From: Candidatus Altimarinota bacterium
GTDB lineage: Bacteria > Patescibacteriota > Gracilibacteria > UBA4473
Length of the DNA: 24,679 nt
Reading direction: 5' to 3'
Assembly: GCA_027028725.1 (NCBI GenBank)
Contig: JALVIB010000059.1
Span: 1 to 24,679, forward strand
A model generated the notes under the pieces. That model ran no database searches. It saw only the letters and a program-made list of their open reading frames with translations, and was not told where the DNA came from. Position 1 is the stretch's first letter; each line of letters starts with the position of its first letter. The position numbers and the translations under genes are program-made. Below are positions 1 through 8,900 of this stretch, piece by piece.

Positions 1-265
1 CATTATCTGTTTCGAAGTCAGAATGGTTTTTCATAAAAACGACTGCTGCATAATCAGCTGATGACTTTAACCATTTATATGGCTTAGCGCTACTTTTTCT
101 AACATTTTTGTATTCCCAAAAATTTTCAGCTACATCTAACGAATTAGGATATTCCTCAAAATCACCTTCTTCGAAATAAAAGTTTTCAATTTTTTTAAAA
201 TCATCGAGTGTTAAATTAGATAAGTGATTTTCTAAATCCAATTTTTGAGTTTCTATTGTTGTCAT
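1..265 (-). CDS. Hypothetical protein, N-terminal part (cut by window edge)
   Basis: An open frame runs on the minus strand from the ATG at 263-265 to the window edge, giving 88 codons without a stop. It begins MTTIETQKLDLENHLSN and continues with an acidic, aromatic-rich sequence (FYFEEGDFEEYPNSLDV, then FWEYKNVRKSSAKPYKW). No signal peptide, membrane segment or family motif is recognised. A promoter-like pair lies directly upstream (293-319). The stretch is AT-rich and holds no copy of the iterated CCCGCGAAA motif, unlike the neighbouring cysS. It lies downstream of cysS on the same strand but probably has its own promoter. Function is unknown; that it is a real gene is fairly likely from the start context and amino-acid composition. 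Confidence 0.6.
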   Translation of the reverse strand, partial: MTTIETQKLDLENHLSNLTLDDFKKIENFYFEEGDFEEYPNSLDVAENFWEYKNVRKSSAKPYKWLKSSADYAAVVFMKNHSDFETDN

Positions 266-292
266 TTCTAGATTGTTAAAAGTCAAAACGCT

Positions 293-319
293 TTTATAAT
301 ATGTTTCATAAAAAGTCAA
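293..319 (-). promoter_or_regulatory. Promoter-like -35/-10 pair for the partial gene
   Basis: On the minus strand TTGACT (314-319) is followed after 15 bases by TATAAA (293-298), about 28 bases ahead of the ATG at 265. The spacing is short of the ideal 17, so this is a reasonable but not strong sigma70-type promoter. Confidence 0.4.
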
Positions 320-341
320 GAAAAAATCCTGCAAAATTTTC

Positions 342-1955
342 TTATTTCACCCGCCAAGTCGTCTCCACTGCGGAATCAAGAAGTTCCACATTATATTTTT
401 CCGCTAATAAATCGCGAATGCGGTCGGATTCCGCCCAATCTTTATTTTCTCGCGCGGTCATTCTTTCCCTAACCAACTTCTCAATAATTTCGCGGGTTTT
501 TTCGTCTAATTCCGCGCGTTCCGGTAAAACATCAAAAATTTGCGTGAAATCATTTTCCAAGAAATATAGAATATCTTCCGCCAGTTCCGCAGTCAGCTCG
601 TCTTTTTCGCGGAGTTTCATCATTTCTTTAACCAAACCAAAAACCGCTGCCAAAGCGTCAGCGATATTTAAGTCATCAAAAAGAGCGTTTTGGAAAATCC
701 CGCGAAATTTTTCCACTAATTCCGTTTGGTGATTTTTCGCTTCCCCGCCAACCTGTTGGCAAATTTTGACTGCTTCATTGATTCGCGCAATTGACGCGCG
801 CGCTTGCTCCAAACTTTTCAGCGAAAAATTTAAAGTCGCGCGATAGTGCGCCGACATCAGCGCAAAGCGAATTTCGTTGCCTTTCCAACCTTTTTCAAAA
901 AGGTCGCGAATTGTGTAGAAATTCCCCGCAGATTTAGACATTTTTTTGCCATCAACCTGCAAATGTTTCGTATGTAGCCAGTAATTCACCGACTTTTTTC
1001 CGTGATTGCTACACTCGTTTTGCGCGATTTCACACTCGTGGTGCGGGAAAACATTGTCTTCGCCACCGGTATGAATATCAAATGGGAAACCCAGAAGTTC
1101 TTGACTCATGACCGAGCACTCCGCGTGCCACCCAGGGAACCCGCGATTTTTTTCCAAAAATTCACCAACTTCTTCGTCACTCAGCTCAGGATTCGTTCGT
1201 CGTATTATTTCATACGACTCACTAAAATCCTGCTTAAGCTCCTCGAATTTGGCGCTTTTTGAAGCAAACTCGGTCGTGGCGTATTTCTCGATTATTTTCG
1301 CGGGAATTTGCTTGCCTGTCAAAAATTCCCACTGCATCAAATGATTTTCGTCAGCTTTTTTCCAAAGCGCGAAATCCAACGGACTTTCTTTTTCGGAATT
1401 AATTTCCACACGCGCTCCCGCGATTAAATCTGCCAACTTATTCCCAGAAAGTTGTCCATATTTCGCGAATTTTTCTGTCCGAAAATAAACCGAGCCGTTC
1501 ACTTCATAAGCAAATCCTTCCTCGATCAATTTTTTCGCGAGATTTATCTGCTCCTTGATGTATTCGGTTGCCCGCGGATACGCTTTCGCGGGAATTATCC
1601 GCAACTCTTTCTCATCCTCACGGAAATATTGTTCAAATTTTCGCGCAATTTCATAAGGATCAACTTTTTCCTGTCGCGCGATTTTAGAAATTTTGTCTTC
1701 TCCGGTGGCGTCCACCTCGCTATCATTCGTCAAATGCCCCACATCTGTAATATTCATTACTTTTTCCACTTTATAACCAGCGTAAGTCAAAACCCGCGAA
1801 ATTAAATCCGAAGTTAGAAAACTCCGAAAATTCCCAATATGTGCAAAACTATAAACAGTCGGTCCACACGAATACATTTTAACAATCCCCTCGGTGATTG
1901 GCTTAAATTCTTCTTTTTTCCCAGTGAGCGTGTTGTGAAATTTTACGGTTTTCAT
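342..1955 (-). CDS. cysS: Cysteinyl-tRNA synthetase
   Basis: Class I aminoacyl-tRNA synthetase that charges tRNA-Cys with cysteine in the cytoplasm. Visible signatures are the HIGH-type motif HIGN at residues 39-42, the KMSKS loop at 338-342, and the zinc site expected for CysRS: Cys30 in YSCGPTVY, Cys280 in GWHAECS, and His305/Glu309 in PHHECE. At 537 residues it is longer than the usual 460 or so. The extra length is an insertion of about 70 residues (roughly 202-272) between the ALWKK strand and GFPGWHAECS, where most family members have a short loop. Five exact copies of the iterated motif lie in the gene, in both orientations; one encodes IPAK inside the insertion. The leader has no Shine-Dalgarno sequence, and the start is divergent from the gene at 2083. 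The identification is secure. Confidence 0.97.
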   Translation of the reverse strand: MKTVKFHNTLTGKKEEFKPITEGIVKMYSCGPTVYSFAHIGNFRSFLTSDLISRVLTYAGYKVEKVMNITDVGHLTNDSEVDATGEDKISKIARQEKVDPYEIARKFEQYFREDEKELRIIPAKAYPRATEYIKEQINLAKKLIEEGFAYEVNGSVYFRTEKFAKYGQLSGNKLADLIAGARVEINSEKESPLDFALWKKADENHLMQWEFLTGKQIPAKIIEKYATTEFASKSAKFEELKQDFSESYEIIRRTNPELSDEEVGEFLEKNRGFPGWHAECSVMSQELLGFPFDIHTGGEDNVFPHHECEIAQNECSNHGKKSVNYWLHTKHLQVDGKKMSKSAGNFYTIRDLFEKGWKGNEIRFALMSAHYRATLNFSLKSLEQARASIARINEAVKICQQVGGEAKNHQTELVEKFRGIFQNALFDDLNIADALAAVFGLVKEMMKLREKDELTAELAEDILYFLENDFTQIFDVLPERAELDEKTREIIEKLVRERMTARENKDWAESDRIRDLLAEKYNVELLDSAVETTWRVK

Positions 1956-2003
1956 TTTTCTTTTTTTAAGTGTGATTAGTGTAGGGAATTTTACGGGATT
2001 TTC

Positions 2004-2021
2004 AAAATTTCGCGGGATTTT
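2004..2021 (+). repeat. Full-length iterated 18-mer between cysS and the 202-aa gene
   Basis: An exact AAAATTTCGCGGGATTTT lies in the divergent intergenic region, immediately upstream of the -35 box at 2024. A partial relative (ttttacgggatttt) sits just before it at about 1989-2002. Its closeness to the promoter could let a binding protein affect transcription, but that is inference. Confidence 0.9.
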
Positions 2022-2023
2022 AC

Positions 2024-2052
2024 TTGATTTTTATGTATTATAAGTGTATAAT
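2024..2052 (+). promoter_or_regulatory. Sigma70-type promoter for the 202-aa gene
   Basis: TTGATT (2024-2029) and a perfect TATAAT (2047-2052) are separated by 17 bases. The predicted start of transcription is about 25 bases before the ATG at 2083. The leader is a run of T and A with no Shine-Dalgarno sequence. Confidence 0.75.
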
Positions 2053-2082
2053 CAAATAACTTTTTTTTTAAAAAAATAAAAA

Positions 2083-2691
2083 ATGGTCCTTAAAAATCAA
2101 CCATCACAACATAGCCTGAAAGAAAAAAGGGTCGACACAGCTTCAAAAGGCACTTTTTTTGGAAAAATTCGTCAGCTTGGTATAAAAACAAAACTAGCAA
2201 TACTTGGAGTGCTGATGACAGCTGGTTTGACGACAGCAGAAATTAAAAATGCTTTTTTAACAAAAAAAATTGTAAATTATGAGTTAAATAAAAAACAAGA
2301 AGCATTGCATGATGTTATAGACAGAGACGAAGACTTTGGTCCATGGGATTATATGATGAATAGTGATTTAATGGATAAACAAAAGAAAGAAGCAATTGAT
2401 GAAATTTTTAATGAATTAAGTAAACAAATAGATAATGCAAAAACTAGAGAAGAGGTAGAGCAAATAATAGAGGAATTTAAAAATAAAAAAGAAAGTTGGT
2501 TTGATAAATTTGTAAAAGACGCAGTTCTAACTGATGATGAAAAGAAAGGAATAGAAGAAGTTTTGAATGATAAAGATTTTATATTAAAATTAGTTGATTA
2601 TTTTTCTTCTAAAGGAGATAAAGAAGCAAAAGTTTTAAATGAGAAAGATTTTTTACAAACAGGGGATGATAATACACCTAAAGATAAATAA
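2083..2691 (+). CDS. Hypothetical single-pass membrane protein (202 aa)
   Basis: Not recognised. The first 30 or so residues are basic and hydrophilic (MVLKNQPSQHSLKEKRVD). One hydrophobic stretch follows at about residues 37-50 (LAILGVLMTAGLTT), and the remaining 150 residues are highly charged and predicted helical, rich in Lys, Glu and Asp, ending TPKDK. This suggests a membrane anchor with a helical soluble tail; which side the tail lies on cannot be told. Base use is clearly more AT-rich than in cysS or dus, and the coding sequence has no copy of the iterated motif, which could mean recent arrival or a fast-evolving lineage gene. A strong promoter lies upstream, and the TAA stop runs directly into a motif copy (2692-2700). 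It probably forms a unit with the next gene, 37 bases downstream. Confidence 0.75.
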   Translation: MVLKNQPSQHSLKEKRVDTASKGTFFGKIRQLGIKTKLAILGVLMTAGLTTAEIKNAFLTKKIVNYELNKKQEALHDVIDRDEDFGPWDYMMNSDLMDKQKKEAIDEIFNELSKQIDNAKTREEVEQIIEEFKNKKESWFDKFVKDAVLTDDEKKGIEEVLNDKDFILKLVDYFSSKGDKEAKVLNEKDFLQTGDDNTPKDK

Positions 2692-2728
2692 TTTCGCGGG
2701 ATTTTAAAAAATATTAATAAATTTAAAA

Positions 2729-3676
2729 ATGAAAAATTTATGGAAAACGGCCTCAAAAGAAAAATTAGGGAAATTTGTGTTTCAACAAAATGGTCCAGGA
2801 GAAGATATGAATGAGGAGCTTCCAGTAGATCAAACAGAAAAAGTCCCGCAAGAAAAAGATAGAGAAACTAAAGCAAAAGAATTAGCCAAGAAATACTCTA
2901 AAAGAGCTTTATGGGGAATATTAAAATTGCCGGTAAAATTAATAAAATCTCTATCAAAATTTCCTACAAAATTAATAGATCTTACGATTGGATTTGCTTT
3001 GGGGGTTCTTACTATTACAACTATTCATAATTTTTTCAAAGAAAATAAAATAGAATTAACGACAAAAGAAAAGAAAGATTTTACCATATTTTTAGAGGCG
3101 TTGAGAAAAGATGTTTTTAAAATAGGTACAGTTGAAATTTATCAAGGTGTATCTTTTGAACATACTTTTAAAGATACTATATTCAACAGCTCTATAATAA
3201 CAATAGAAAATCCTTATACAGAAAGAACACTTACAGTCTTAGCAAAAGGTAAAGGGTTAATGGGGTTTGATGCTTTTTATATAAATAAAACGAATAATGG
3301 TGATAAAGTAGAAGTTAATATTATTGTTCCTGAACCCAAAATCATAAGCATGGAAACCATCAATATTAATTTTGATACCGATAAAAATTGGGGAGTAAGT
3401 ATGGAAGATGAAGAGCAATCAATGATGACAATGAAAGCACAGAAAAAATTAAAAGAAAAAATGAATAATGATTCAGAAACCAAAAAAATTGCCAAGAAAA
3501 ACTTCCGTGAATATATGATTGGTTTATATAAGTTGCAAGCAGAAGCAACTGGTTCAGAAATTAAGGTTAATGTTGAATTTATTCCACAAAAAGAGTTCGA
3601 TAGTAAGTATAAAGATAATCCAAATTTAATAAAAAATGATACAAAGGTTTTGACTGCAGAGGATTTTAAGGATTAA
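2729..3676 (+). CDS. Hypothetical single-pass membrane protein (315 aa)
   Basis: Not recognised. The architecture resembles the preceding gene: a charged cytoplasmic-looking N-terminus of about 80 residues with basic helices (KYSKRALWGILKLPVKL), one hydrophobic helix at about 82-101 (LIDLTIGFALGVLTITTIHN), then a large domain of about 210 residues with beta-strand-like alternation (VEIYQGVSFEHTF, SIITIENPYTERTLTV, KVEVNIIVPEPKI). The C-terminal part is charged. The sequence is AT-rich and motif-free up to its stop; the TAA at 3674-3676 is the first part of an iterated motif copy. Its 3' end overlaps the convergent gene at 3666-4277 by 11 bases. Position and shared topology suggest it works with the upstream gene, possibly as an envelope pair; this is inference. 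Confidence 0.75.
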   Translation: MKNLWKTASKEKLGKFVFQQNGPGEDMNEELPVDQTEKVPQEKDRETKAKELAKKYSKRALWGILKLPVKLIKSLSKFPTKLIDLTIGFALGVLTITTIHNFFKENKIELTTKEKKDFTIFLEALRKDVFKIGTVEIYQGVSFEHTFKDTIFNSSIITIENPYTERTLTVLAKGKGLMGFDAFYINKTNNGDKVEVNIIVPEPKIISMETININFDTDKNWGVSMEDEEQSMMTMKAQKKLKEKMNNDSETKKIAKKNFREYMIGLYKLQAEATGSEIKVNVEFIPQKEFDSKYKDNPNLIKNDTKVLTAEDFKD

Positions 3677-4277
3677 AATCCCGCGAAATTTTTAACCAAA
3701 ACCTATCTCTCAAAATTACTACGACATAAAAAACTACATACAAACCGAAAGTTGTAATGAGCCAGTCTTGGAAAATGAAAGGTTGGGAAGAAATGAATTC
3801 TAATAGTTTTTTTACATTAAAAATGTCCCATGAATTAAATCGCCCGACTAGTCCGATCTGGACTCCCAAAGCGGAAATGGGAATGAAAATTATTGGGAAA
3901 AGTTTTTGGAAAAATCCCGCGAAAATTTTCCCTAATAATTGAGAAATTTTTTCCAAACTATCGACAAACGGAATTATGGCGAGTGAGCTATAAGCATAAA
4001 AAAGCGTGCTCCAGCCAGAGTTTTTCATGCAAACTAAAATATCCCGCGAATTTTCTAGTTCGCAAACATCAATCAAGTGGCGTCCTTCCGTGAATAAGTA
4101 AGGAATGTTGGGGAAAAATGCTCCCCAAAGAAAGAACAGGATTAGAAAATTAATTTTTTCGCGGGATTTTAGATCGCTCCATTTTTTGAAATAATTTTTT
4201 CGTAAAAATATAGCTAGCCACCACGCCAAAACTACCAAAAAAGAATTCCAAATTGCCCAGAAAATAAAATTTAGCAT
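3666..4277 (-). CDS. DUF1361-like multi-pass membrane protein
   Basis: A hydrophobic protein of 203 residues with about five membrane segments (approximately 5-25, 43-62, 88-105, 126-146 and 172-189). FFPNIPYLFTE at 54-64 and VGRFNSWD at 144-151 match the conserved PNxPYxxTD and GRFxRWNSWD signatures I associate with the DUF1361 family, whose function is unknown. The last residues KISRDFNP are encoded by a copy of the iterated motif, and an internal copy encodes IFAGFF at about 118-123. The ATG lies 2 bases after the stop of the TPR gene, so the two are almost certainly cotranscribed. The family call comes from memory of the signatures and is moderately sure. Confidence 0.7.
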   Translation of the reverse strand: MLNFIFWAIWNSFLVVLAWWLAIFLRKNYFKKWSDLKSREKINFLILFFLWGAFFPNIPYLFTEGRHLIDVCELENSRDILVCMKNSGWSTLFYAYSSLAIIPFVDSLEKISQLLGKIFAGFFQKLFPIIFIPISALGVQIGLVGRFNSWDIFNVKKLLEFISSQPFIFQDWLITTFGLYVVFYVVVILRDRFWLKISRDFNP

Positions 4278-4279
4278 TT

Positions 4280-5788
4280 TTACGGACTGCTAGCATTTCG
4301 TTTGTCATCGCTGGATAATTTCGCGGGGTTTTCTTTGTCCACGAGATTATTAAACTTGTCGGCGGCGGTGTTCACGACTTCATCAAAGCCGTTCCCCAGT
4401 CCGTATTCATAACTTTTTTTGTACCATTCGCGGGCGAGAGAATAGTCGCCTTGTTTTTCGTAGAGCAACCCGAAATTTAGCGCCGTTCGCGGATTGTTTT
4501 CTTTGATTGACTGCGCTTTATTCAAAACAATTTCCGCTTCATCAAGATTTCCCGCTTCAATTAGTGACCACGCTTCCAAATTTAAAGACAAAATGTCATC
4601 TGGATTTTGTTCGCTCAGAGTTTGAGCGATTTCCGTGGCGGCTTGCGGATTTTTGATAATATTTATCAAGTTCGCGATAACCGAAACGAATTTTTCGCGC
4701 TCTTTTTTCGGCGGATTTTGCGCTAATTCTTTATAAAGTTCAATAACTTTATCGTATTTTTTCTGGTCAATGAGAATATTGATTAGTTTCCAGCGAATTT
4801 CTCGCGAAAATTCAAAATCAAATTCCAGTGATTTTTCAAAGAAAAGAGCGGCTTCTGGCAAGTTGCCGTTTTTTTCCAAAGTCAAAGCCAGAAAATAATA
4901 AATTTCCGGTCGGGACGGATCTAAATCATAGGCCTGTCGTAAATCTTCCAGCGCGTTGGGATAATCTTCCATCATATACTCGGCGTATCCGCGCAAAACC
5001 CAGCCGTCTACATATTCGGGATCTTCTTTAATTGCCACACTGGCGAATTCTTTCGCGAGAACGGCTTCGTTATTTTCCGCGAGATTTTTGGCAATTAAAA
5101 CAAATAAATGCGGATTTTTGCCGTCAGCAAATTTATCAAATTCGCTATAAACTTCTAATAATCCCGCGACTTTTTCGTGAAAATCAGCCGTCACAAAACC
5201 TTCTTCCGTTTGAAAATTTTCTTGGTCTTGCGGATTTTCATCAATTGGTAGTTTTTCCAAATTTTTTAAAATTTCGCGGGATTTTTCGTGATTATTTTGT
5301 AAAGACAACAGAAGTGCTTGATAAAACTTTAATTCATCCGAAATTTCGCGGGATTTTTCTAAATTTTTCAAGACTTCGCCAAACTTTTTCTCCGCAATCA
5401 ACTTGCGCATTTGTAAATCATTAGCCAGCGAATTTTGCGGAAACTTTTTTTGAATTTGCGCGATCAAATTATCTAATTTCGCGAAATTTTTGGTCTGTAA
5501 ATAAATTTCTCCCAAAAACTGATAAGGAGCAATTAGGTCGGGATTTTTCTTTAAAACGCTAGAAAGCAAAAGTGCCGATTTGGAAAACTGCGCATCATCC
5601 AGCAGTTTTTTAGCCTCACGGATTTGTCCTTTGAGCGACATATGGCGCGGAACACCGAGCTGAATTGTTTTTTTCGCGGGATTTTTAGGGAACTTTATTT
5701 TTCTAGCTTGCTGATAATAGAGAAAGCTTCCGCCAGAAATCAGCAAAATTCCCAAAACGATAAGTATTTTCTTTTTATGTTTTTTCAT
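4280..5788 (-). CDS. Membrane-anchored tetratricopeptide (TPR) repeat protein
   Basis: A 502-residue protein with a lysine-rich start and a single hydrophobic helix at about 8-25 (ILIVLGILLISGGSFLYY), acting as a signal anchor, followed by a helical-repeat domain filling the rest. TPR-type repeats are clear at about 230-310, where A-x-x-D-P-x-x-x-x-A/G-x-x-x-x-G patterns recur (AIKEDPEYVDGWVLRGYAEY, then AYDLDPSRPEIYYFLALTLE), and again at about 395-460. TPR proteins of this kind scaffold protein complexes, here on the outer face of the cytoplasmic membrane. Three exact motif copies fall in the gene; two encode KSREI at different repeats. It heads an operon with the DUF1361-like gene. Specific partners are unknown. 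Confidence 0.85.
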   Translation of the reverse strand: MKKHKKKILIVLGILLISGGSFLYYQQARKIKFPKNPAKKTIQLGVPRHMSLKGQIREAKKLLDDAQFSKSALLLSSVLKKNPDLIAPYQFLGEIYLQTKNFAKLDNLIAQIQKKFPQNSLANDLQMRKLIAEKKFGEVLKNLEKSREISDELKFYQALLLSLQNNHEKSREILKNLEKLPIDENPQDQENFQTEEGFVTADFHEKVAGLLEVYSEFDKFADGKNPHLFVLIAKNLAENNEAVLAKEFASVAIKEDPEYVDGWVLRGYAEYMMEDYPNALEDLRQAYDLDPSRPEIYYFLALTLEKNGNLPEAALFFEKSLEFDFEFSREIRWKLINILIDQKKYDKVIELYKELAQNPPKKEREKFVSVIANLINIIKNPQAATEIAQTLSEQNPDDILSLNLEAWSLIEAGNLDEAEIVLNKAQSIKENNPRTALNFGLLYEKQGDYSLAREWYKKSYEYGLGNGFDEVVNTAADKFNNLVDKENPAKLSSDDKRNASSP

Positions 5789-5889
5789 CGTTGGGATTTT
5801 CTCTTTTCCCGCGAAAAAATCAACTTGCGTAGTTTTTGTTTTCTGATAAAAGGTCTTGACAAGTTTTCTAAAAAAATGTAGAGCGGGTA

Positions 5890-5898
5890 TGATATATT
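5890..5898 (+). promoter_or_regulatory. Possible extended -10 promoter for the large secreted protein
   Basis: TGaTATATT at 5890-5898 is an extended -10 element 18 bases before the ATG at 5916. A perfect TTGACA lies at 5856-5861, but it is 31 bases away and so not a normal partner; an element at 5877-5884 would pair with it only weakly. The leader ttaccccttat resembles the leader of the gene at 10287 (ttaaccccctaat), a possible shared 5' signal. Confidence 0.35.
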
Positions 5899-5915
5899 TT
5901 CTTACCCCTTATCAA

Positions 5916-8900
5916 ATGAAGAAATTCTTTAAACAAATTTTGTATGTTTTTGGCTTTTTGCTATTGACTGCAACGACTTACGCGGCCGCACCTGTTATTA
6001 CAGGATATGGTTATAGCGGAGCAGCTACTGGTTCATATAATGGAACTAGTTTTTACGACAATGGAGATGATTTATATCTCTTTGTAACATTTGATCAAAC
6101 TGTAAATGTTACAGGAAATCCGCAATTACGATTTAAAGCTCCAGATAATTACACAAATTTCGCGAATTATTTTAATGGAGACGGAACACAACAATTAACT
6201 TTTAAATACACCATAGGAAATGCGCCAGATCTCAATGTTAATGACTGGAATGATATTGATCTGCCGACAAATATTTTAAAGGTTACGGCAGGAAATTCTA
6301 TTAAAAATGCTGGTGGTGAAGATGCAGTTTTAACGATTGGTGCACAGGTTTCCGAACCAATTAAAATTGATTCCAAAGCACCAACTTGGGACAAGGTGGA
6401 AATTTCTTCCACAGCTGGTTCAGTCGTTGGGAATACTCGTTATCTTCCCGGGGGAGCTTCTGTTTTAACAAAATCTTATTTAACAGAAAATGATACAAGA
6501 TTAGCAGTTGATTTAGGATTTACTGTTGGCGGAGGAGCCGTGCAAACAGTTTCTTATGCAAATGCAAATGGGGTCTATAGTTCAAGTTTAACTGGACACG
6601 ATAAAGATGCCCAAAAGACAACCCACCTGACAGGTGATGGAGTAGTTGCTTTGTCTTCAGCTCAATGGATTGATCAGGCAGGTAAAACAGCAACAGGAAC
6701 ACCTGCTTTGGTTATTAATGATGCTGATGCGACTGTTACACAATATATTGTAGATTCAACACCACCAGTTATTAGTTTTACTGATGATATCGCTGCTGGT
6801 CCTGTTGCCAGCGAAACTTTCGCGGTTTCAGCTTCGGACAATCTAGGATCAAATTTTCCTCATTATGGATACAGTGTAGACAATGTTTGTGATGCTAATG
6901 ATGTTTTTCCAAATACATATCACCCAATTGGATCAACGGTTACAATTAATGATGAAAGTCATAATGGACAATGGGTTTGTCTTAAATCTGAAGATCTCGC
7001 GGGAAATATAACCTACGCAATTTCTGCAAATCCAGTAAATGTTGATGTGACTGCACCTGTATTTTCTAGTATTGGTGTAACTTCAGACAACACTTATGAT
7101 TCCAGTTACGGAAAAGCTGACTCAATTTTGACTTTTACTTTAACTCTGGCCAATCCTGATTCTTATGATGGGAATGGTTCAATTGATTTTACAATCGATG
7201 GAACACCTTATTCTGCTAATTTTACAGATCCCGCGAATTCTTCGCCAGCTAGCACCTATACTGCGACTTTTGATTTATCAGCAATTGGAGCGGCTAATAA
7301 TGCCTCAATTATAGTAACTGGAGTAAATTTCGCGGATTTTGGAGGACAAAACATTACAAACTTCGTTGCGGGCGCGCCAACACCAACTGTAATTATTGAT
7401 ACACAATCGCCAGTGCTTACTTCCGCTTCTCTGGCTACAAACGGAACAGGAGGGGTTTGGGCAAGGACTGGTGAGAAGGCTACTTTTACACTAGGTTTTG
7501 ATGAGGAAATAATTCGCGGGACTTTAAATTCAGCAAGTACCGCAAGTAATATTTCTTCATTAACTAAAGAATTTAATATTTCTTCTTGGGGAACAAGTGA
7601 TACAATTGAATTTACTGCTCAAAACGGAGATAATGGGACGGTATCTATGACAAATGCTGATTTTACAATTGTTGATAGAGCTGGAAATATTACAACAATT
7701 TCAACAGCAGATATTAATGGAATTTTGACTGGTAGTGCTACCACTGATACAACCAAACCAACCGCGACAAACATTGTGATTACTTCAAATAATCCTTTGG
7801 ATAATAAACTCGCGAAAACAAACGATACTATCCGCATTGATTTCACAACCGCAGATAATTTATCAACAAACATTACTTTGAAAAATACTAATCCAACTTA
7901 TTCATACATTTTGGGTGCTGGACACGGATTCACAGTACATAATGTCGCGGGGACTGGAGCGGGGCAATTTATCGAGAGATTTACGGACGGAACTGAACAA
8001 TCTGAAGTAGAAATTCCTTTTCGATTTGTAATTTGGGATGAAGCCGGGAACAAAAAAATTTATACACAAGCTGATTTAACAGGTCCAAATGTTAAATTTG
8101 ATCGAACAGATCCAATTGTTCAAGAAGTAAAAATTTCCGCGACTTCTGCGGACGGAACTGCTTACATGGGTGATGTTCCAACTTATTATGCGAAACAAGG
8201 AGATTCACTGGATTTTGAATTACAAGTTTGTGATTATGTTGATTCGGATAATAATCCACCAACTGGAACCATCTTTGGACAAGCCGTCACTTTGACTGAC
8301 GACGGACTAACCGGAGCGCCTTGCACAACACCAGAAGGAAATCCATCTCAATGGCGAAAATGGAGCATAAATCTCGCGGGAATTGATGGAACAGAAGGCT
8401 TAGTAGTTTTCTCAATTGATGTTAATGATAATGCTGGAAATACTTTGGCAAATGTTACAGGAACGACAGACGGGTCATCAGTGATTTTCGATAAAACTGC
8501 TCCACTTAATCCAACAGATGTTGTAGATGCTTTGGGGGTAGCCATTCCAAATTTCAAACATCGTTCAAAAGCGCGATTTTCTTGGACAAATGATGCTGAT
8601 GATACAACTAATTCTGCGGTTGTTTCCGGAATTCAGAACTATCATGTTCGTTTCACAAATCCGGCTAACGGAGGAGAAGTTCATCGTGATGAATGGGTAA
8701 ATTCGCGGAATTTTGATGGGCGACTTTCAGCTTTGGCACCATGGAACGGATTACCAATTCCACCACGAGATATTACTGATCCGTATGATTTCCACATTCA
8801 AACTCGTGATAAAGCCGGAAATGATGCACCGGAAGTTGTAGCTTATACTCAACCATACACAATTGGATTCGTGGGACGAGTGACAGATGAAAACGGAAAT

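Noticed and set aside
301..732. A 143-codon frame on the plus strand opposite cysS
   Set aside because: It lies on the complementary strand of cysS, is Ser/Arg/Lys-rich without family signals, and is a typical shadow of a secure gene.
5856..5915. Upstream start for the large secreted protein
   Set aside because: The 20 extra residues would bury the signal peptide, and the ATG at 5916 fits the extended -10 element and the signal peptide far better.
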